Shown here piece by piece: positions 59,981 to 64,000 of a stretch of DNA of 64,000 nucleotides. Where the stretch lies: positions 153,114,101 through 153,178,100 of the forward strand of contig CM019065.1 of the NCBI GenBank assembly GCA_009667805.1. Reading direction: 5' to 3'. The notes beneath the pieces are model-generated. The model saw nothing but the letters and a program-made list of their open reading frames with translations. It had not been told where the DNA came from and did not search any database. The stretch is from Leptobrachium leishanense. Its lineage: Eukaryota > Chordata > Amphibia > Anura > Megophryidae. The stretch's first letter is position 1. Every line of letters starts with the position of its first letter. The position numbers were made by a program, and so were the translations under genes.

Positions 59981-60569
59981 CAGGACTATTCACTAAATGG
60001 TGAAGCCATGATAACTAGCAGAGGAAGAGAATCTAGACCAAGTAGCCGATTTGGAAAGTGAGATAAATGGGAGAATTTTTCTAGTTTGGCAATTTAGACC
60101 AGGTGTGGGCAACTACATTTCCCATGATGCTCAGCTGCTCATTAGGTTTGCAGAGCCTCAAGATATATAGTTCCAAAACATTTGAAGGACTGGGGTTGCG
60201 GACCCCTGATTTATAGGAATATTTAATATTACAATATGTCATTTTGCTGCCCTGTCCTGGGATACTTGTAATTAATAAATCCTGGTGTAATTTGTTTCAA
60301 ATTAATTACAAGTATCCCAGGACAGGGCAGCAAAATGACATATTGTAATATTAAATATTCCTATAAATCAGGGGTCAGCACACAGCCCTGGTCCTCCAAA
60401 TGTTTTGGAACTAGATTTCCCTTGAGGTTCTGCAAAGCTAATGAGCAACCGAGCATCACGGGAAATGTAGTTTCAAAACATCTGGAGGGCAGTAGTTGCC
60501 CACACCTGGTCTAGATAGTTCTCTTCTCCTGCCAATTCTCCTGACTTCACCCTTAAGTAAATAGACCTG
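59981..60569. repeat. Family D element split by a ~420-bp inverted duplication
   Basis: The outer palindrome runs from 'caggactattcactaaatgg' to 'agtaaatagacctg'. At its centre (about 60095-60520) lies a second, much larger palindrome with an inner arm at about 60202-60278 against 60300-60377 that is nearly perfect ('tgtcattttgctgccctgtc' and inverse). Its outer parts are old-repeat text ('ccaggtgtgggcaactac'). The right outer arm has about 25 bp that the left lacks, between direct repeats AACTAC. No coding sequence; the 80-codon minus frame at 60456-60698 is not supported. Confidence 0.85.
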
Positions 60570-62208
60570 CAAGTTTTTCCATAGCTGTGCTTTAAAGGAT
60601 ACTCTAGAAAGAAACTCCTCTTCTTTCAAACACTGGGCTCCATCACTGCTCCTATGGATGCAAAGAGCTGTTGGCTTCCTGTAAGTTGCATCAGTCATGT
60701 GACCTAGGGGAGGCTGAATGTGCGAGCAAACGTTCGGCCAATCTAATGGCTCTCAATGCCAGAGTGCATTGAGAGCCATTGGATACAGGAAGAGTCGCCA
60801 GAGTCCCAGCTCTCAGGAAGCGGAGAGCATCACTCACTTATCTCAGCTTCTGGATGGGGCTAATCCCCGACACTTGAAGGGCTGAATCAGCCCTCTAAGG
60901 CTCTTTAAAGTAGGGGCATGGCATATACAAATCCAAAAAATACATCTTTACATTATACAGCATTACAACTCGTTCTTGTAGGGGTTTTTTTTAAATAAAC
61001 ACACACAGGATAGAAGTGAAGTTCAATAATTACAGAATCGATTATGGATAGCTGATTTTGAAAGCAGAGTATCCTGCTGGTAGGATGGTGCAAAGTGAGT
61101 ATCGTGGTAGAAGGATGCTGCAAACTAGTGAGTATACAGGTAGGATGGCAGGTATTCTGGTAGTATACTGCATAATAAATTTGAAAAACTAATAATCACA
61201 ACTCTGAAGATTGGCCAAGTACAGCATAAGAATCAAATGTATTGAATATGTAAAACAAAAAGAAAGAAAGAAATGAAGTAATATTTTTATCTGATATGAA
61301 CATGTTCTTACACGGATAACAGAACAGCAAAGTTTAGGTTACGATAGATTTGATGAATGGGAGAAGAATCTCACTGTTTATTTTCCTTTCGCTTCTAGGG
61401 TAATTTAAATGCTGAGGTTGCTGAAAACTGATAATAGAATGTCATATTTAAATCCGGATACCTGAAGTGGAAACATTCTTAAAATGTTTAAGACTACACT
61501 AACCCCTGAGTTTCAATTCCCTGGTCAGTTCCCACTACAGTGAATAGACCTCTGCTATTTTACTCTAAATGCCCTCATTCATCTGCAAATTTGCCACAAT
61601 CCTCTGTTTAGTAAATAAGTACCTAAATCATCTTTTTAAAAAGGCATTCAAGTAAAATCACTGAGGATTCTAATTGCTGTCCTCTGCACAGGACTCTTCT
61701 ATATATTTGTTAACATTACAAATAATTAACACCAATGATAATTTTTTTAGCTTTTTTGTGTTTTAAGAATTCTAGAAGTTTGAGACAGATCATGCATTCC
61801 AGGGAAAGAAATTATACTCTGGCCAAGTGAGTTGGAACGAACTTGTAAAGGGTCTATAGAGCTGGCAATCAGTGTGACTGCCCTTACAATGAATGCAATT
61901 GCCCTCCAGTGAGTGTGAATGGTTACCATTATAACCTCCCACAGGCTAATGATCAATGTGATTGTTTCTCACCAGAAGAACTTAGAATTCACCTGCACCT
62001 TGCTGTCACAACCTCATGACTTATGGCCATTACATTTCAGAAGGTGGAAGTGGAAGGCAGGAACTGGCTTACTGAGATTTAGGGGATGATCAATGTATAC
62101 AAGGATTGATTAGGTATCACAAAAGAGAATCGGATTAGGATCTGGGTGCTATATGAAACTGCAGAAAAAGTTAATTGTTTGACCGATTCACATTCTTCAG
62201 ACAACTGT
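60570..62208. other. Upstream flank, unclassified
   Basis: No gene. At 61050-61170 there is a loose repetition of 'gtgagta', 'gtaggatg', 'ctggtag' words. The stretch at about 61440-61550 vaguely resembles half of the old palindrome at 54040-54190. Confidence 0.4.
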
Positions 62209-62379
62209 CAGGTCTATTCAAAGAAAGGTGAAACTCTGGAGAACTTTTGGAGAAATGAAAATTCGAAGGTCAAATAGCCGATTTGGAAAGTGAGATAAAA
62301 GGGAGAATTTTTCTGGTTTGGCTAGTTTGACCTAGAATTTTCACGTCTCCAAAGTTTCTCCTTTTAGCGAATAGACCCT
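62209..62379. mobile_element. Palindromic MITE, family D, second sub-type
   Basis: Ends CAGGTCTATTCAAAGAAAGG and inverted AGGGTCTATTCGCTAAAAGG. Arms 'gaaaattcgaaggtcaaata' and 'gacctagaattttcacgtct'. Confidence 0.8.
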
Positions 62380-62597
62380 TGTGTGTTTCTATAGATATGT
62401 GATCACTCCGGGTTTGAAAGAATGAATGCACCAAATAATGCTCCCTATCTACCCAGATGTCGAATCTAGTTTAATAAAACACCTTACTTCTGATATCAGG
62501 TGCCCCAGCACAGTGCAGAGGTCAGTGTATGAGCAGCCCAGCAGCACTAGGAATGTACAAATTCAAATGGAAAAAAGACAGATCATGGGCAGAGATG

Positions 62598-62629
62598 TAT
62601 ATTATTATTATTATTTTTATTATTATTGT
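62598..62629. repeat. (ATT)n microsatellite
   Basis: About ten ATT-type units with one interruption, just left of the Tc1 copy 2 insertion. Confidence 0.9.
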
Positions 62630-62638
62630 CAACATTTA

Positions 62639-64000
<1,362 letters not shown>

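Overview
This is vertebrate nuclear DNA, most likely from a frog (anuran amphibian). The only host gene recognised is the 5' end of tcf7l1 (Tcf-3 group, TCF/LEF family), on the minus strand. Coding exon 1 (48577-48762), exon 2 (47626-47686) and exon 3 (46208-46338) join in frame with canonical GT/AG splice sites and encode the beta-catenin-binding N-terminus and the start of the following linker. The exon text resembles Xenopus Tcf-3 as I recall it. The frog assignment rests on that resemblance and on the DNA-transposon-rich repeat load (Tc1, PIF/Harbinger, piggyBac, hAT, L2/CR1 tails, a tRNA-derived SINE); the species cannot be named.

Layout: 1-46207 is tcf7l1 intron 3, with no further tcf7l1 exon recognised, so the intron is at least 46 kb. 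46208-48762 holds exons 3 to 1 and two short introns. 48763 to about 49950 is the presumed leader and promoter. 49950-64000 is upstream flank with no recognised host gene. No bacterial, viral or CRISPR-type system is present.

Most recognisable content is mobile DNA. There are two copies of one Tc1 element of the 340-residue DD34E type (14292-15899 and 62639 to the window end), both with disrupted transposases. Several non-autonomous families were classed from termini and target-site duplications read in the sequence: PIF/Harbinger-like (terminus GGCTAGGGTCAGAC, GGGCTCTATTC or GGCCCNGTTCACAC, three-base TWA duplications), piggyBac-like (TTAA duplications), one hAT-like element (8-base duplication), and two palindromic families sharing the terminus AGGGTTATTCAGAG with probable TA targets. 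3' fragments of L2-type and CR1-like LINEs and a SINE with a 72-nt tRNA-like head are also present. Several nested insertions give relative ages.

Between the repeats, the intron contains unique-looking stretches, some rich in homeodomain-like motifs, that may be conserved regulatory elements. That is inference and needs cross-species alignment. No undescribed gene system was found. The most unusual observations are a 24-bp micro-inversion between the two Tc1 copies, a roughly 420-bp inverted duplication inside another palindromic element, a head-to-head transposon pair whose arms serve as each other's empty site, and a GC-rich piggyBac-like element carrying paired CRE-type sites.
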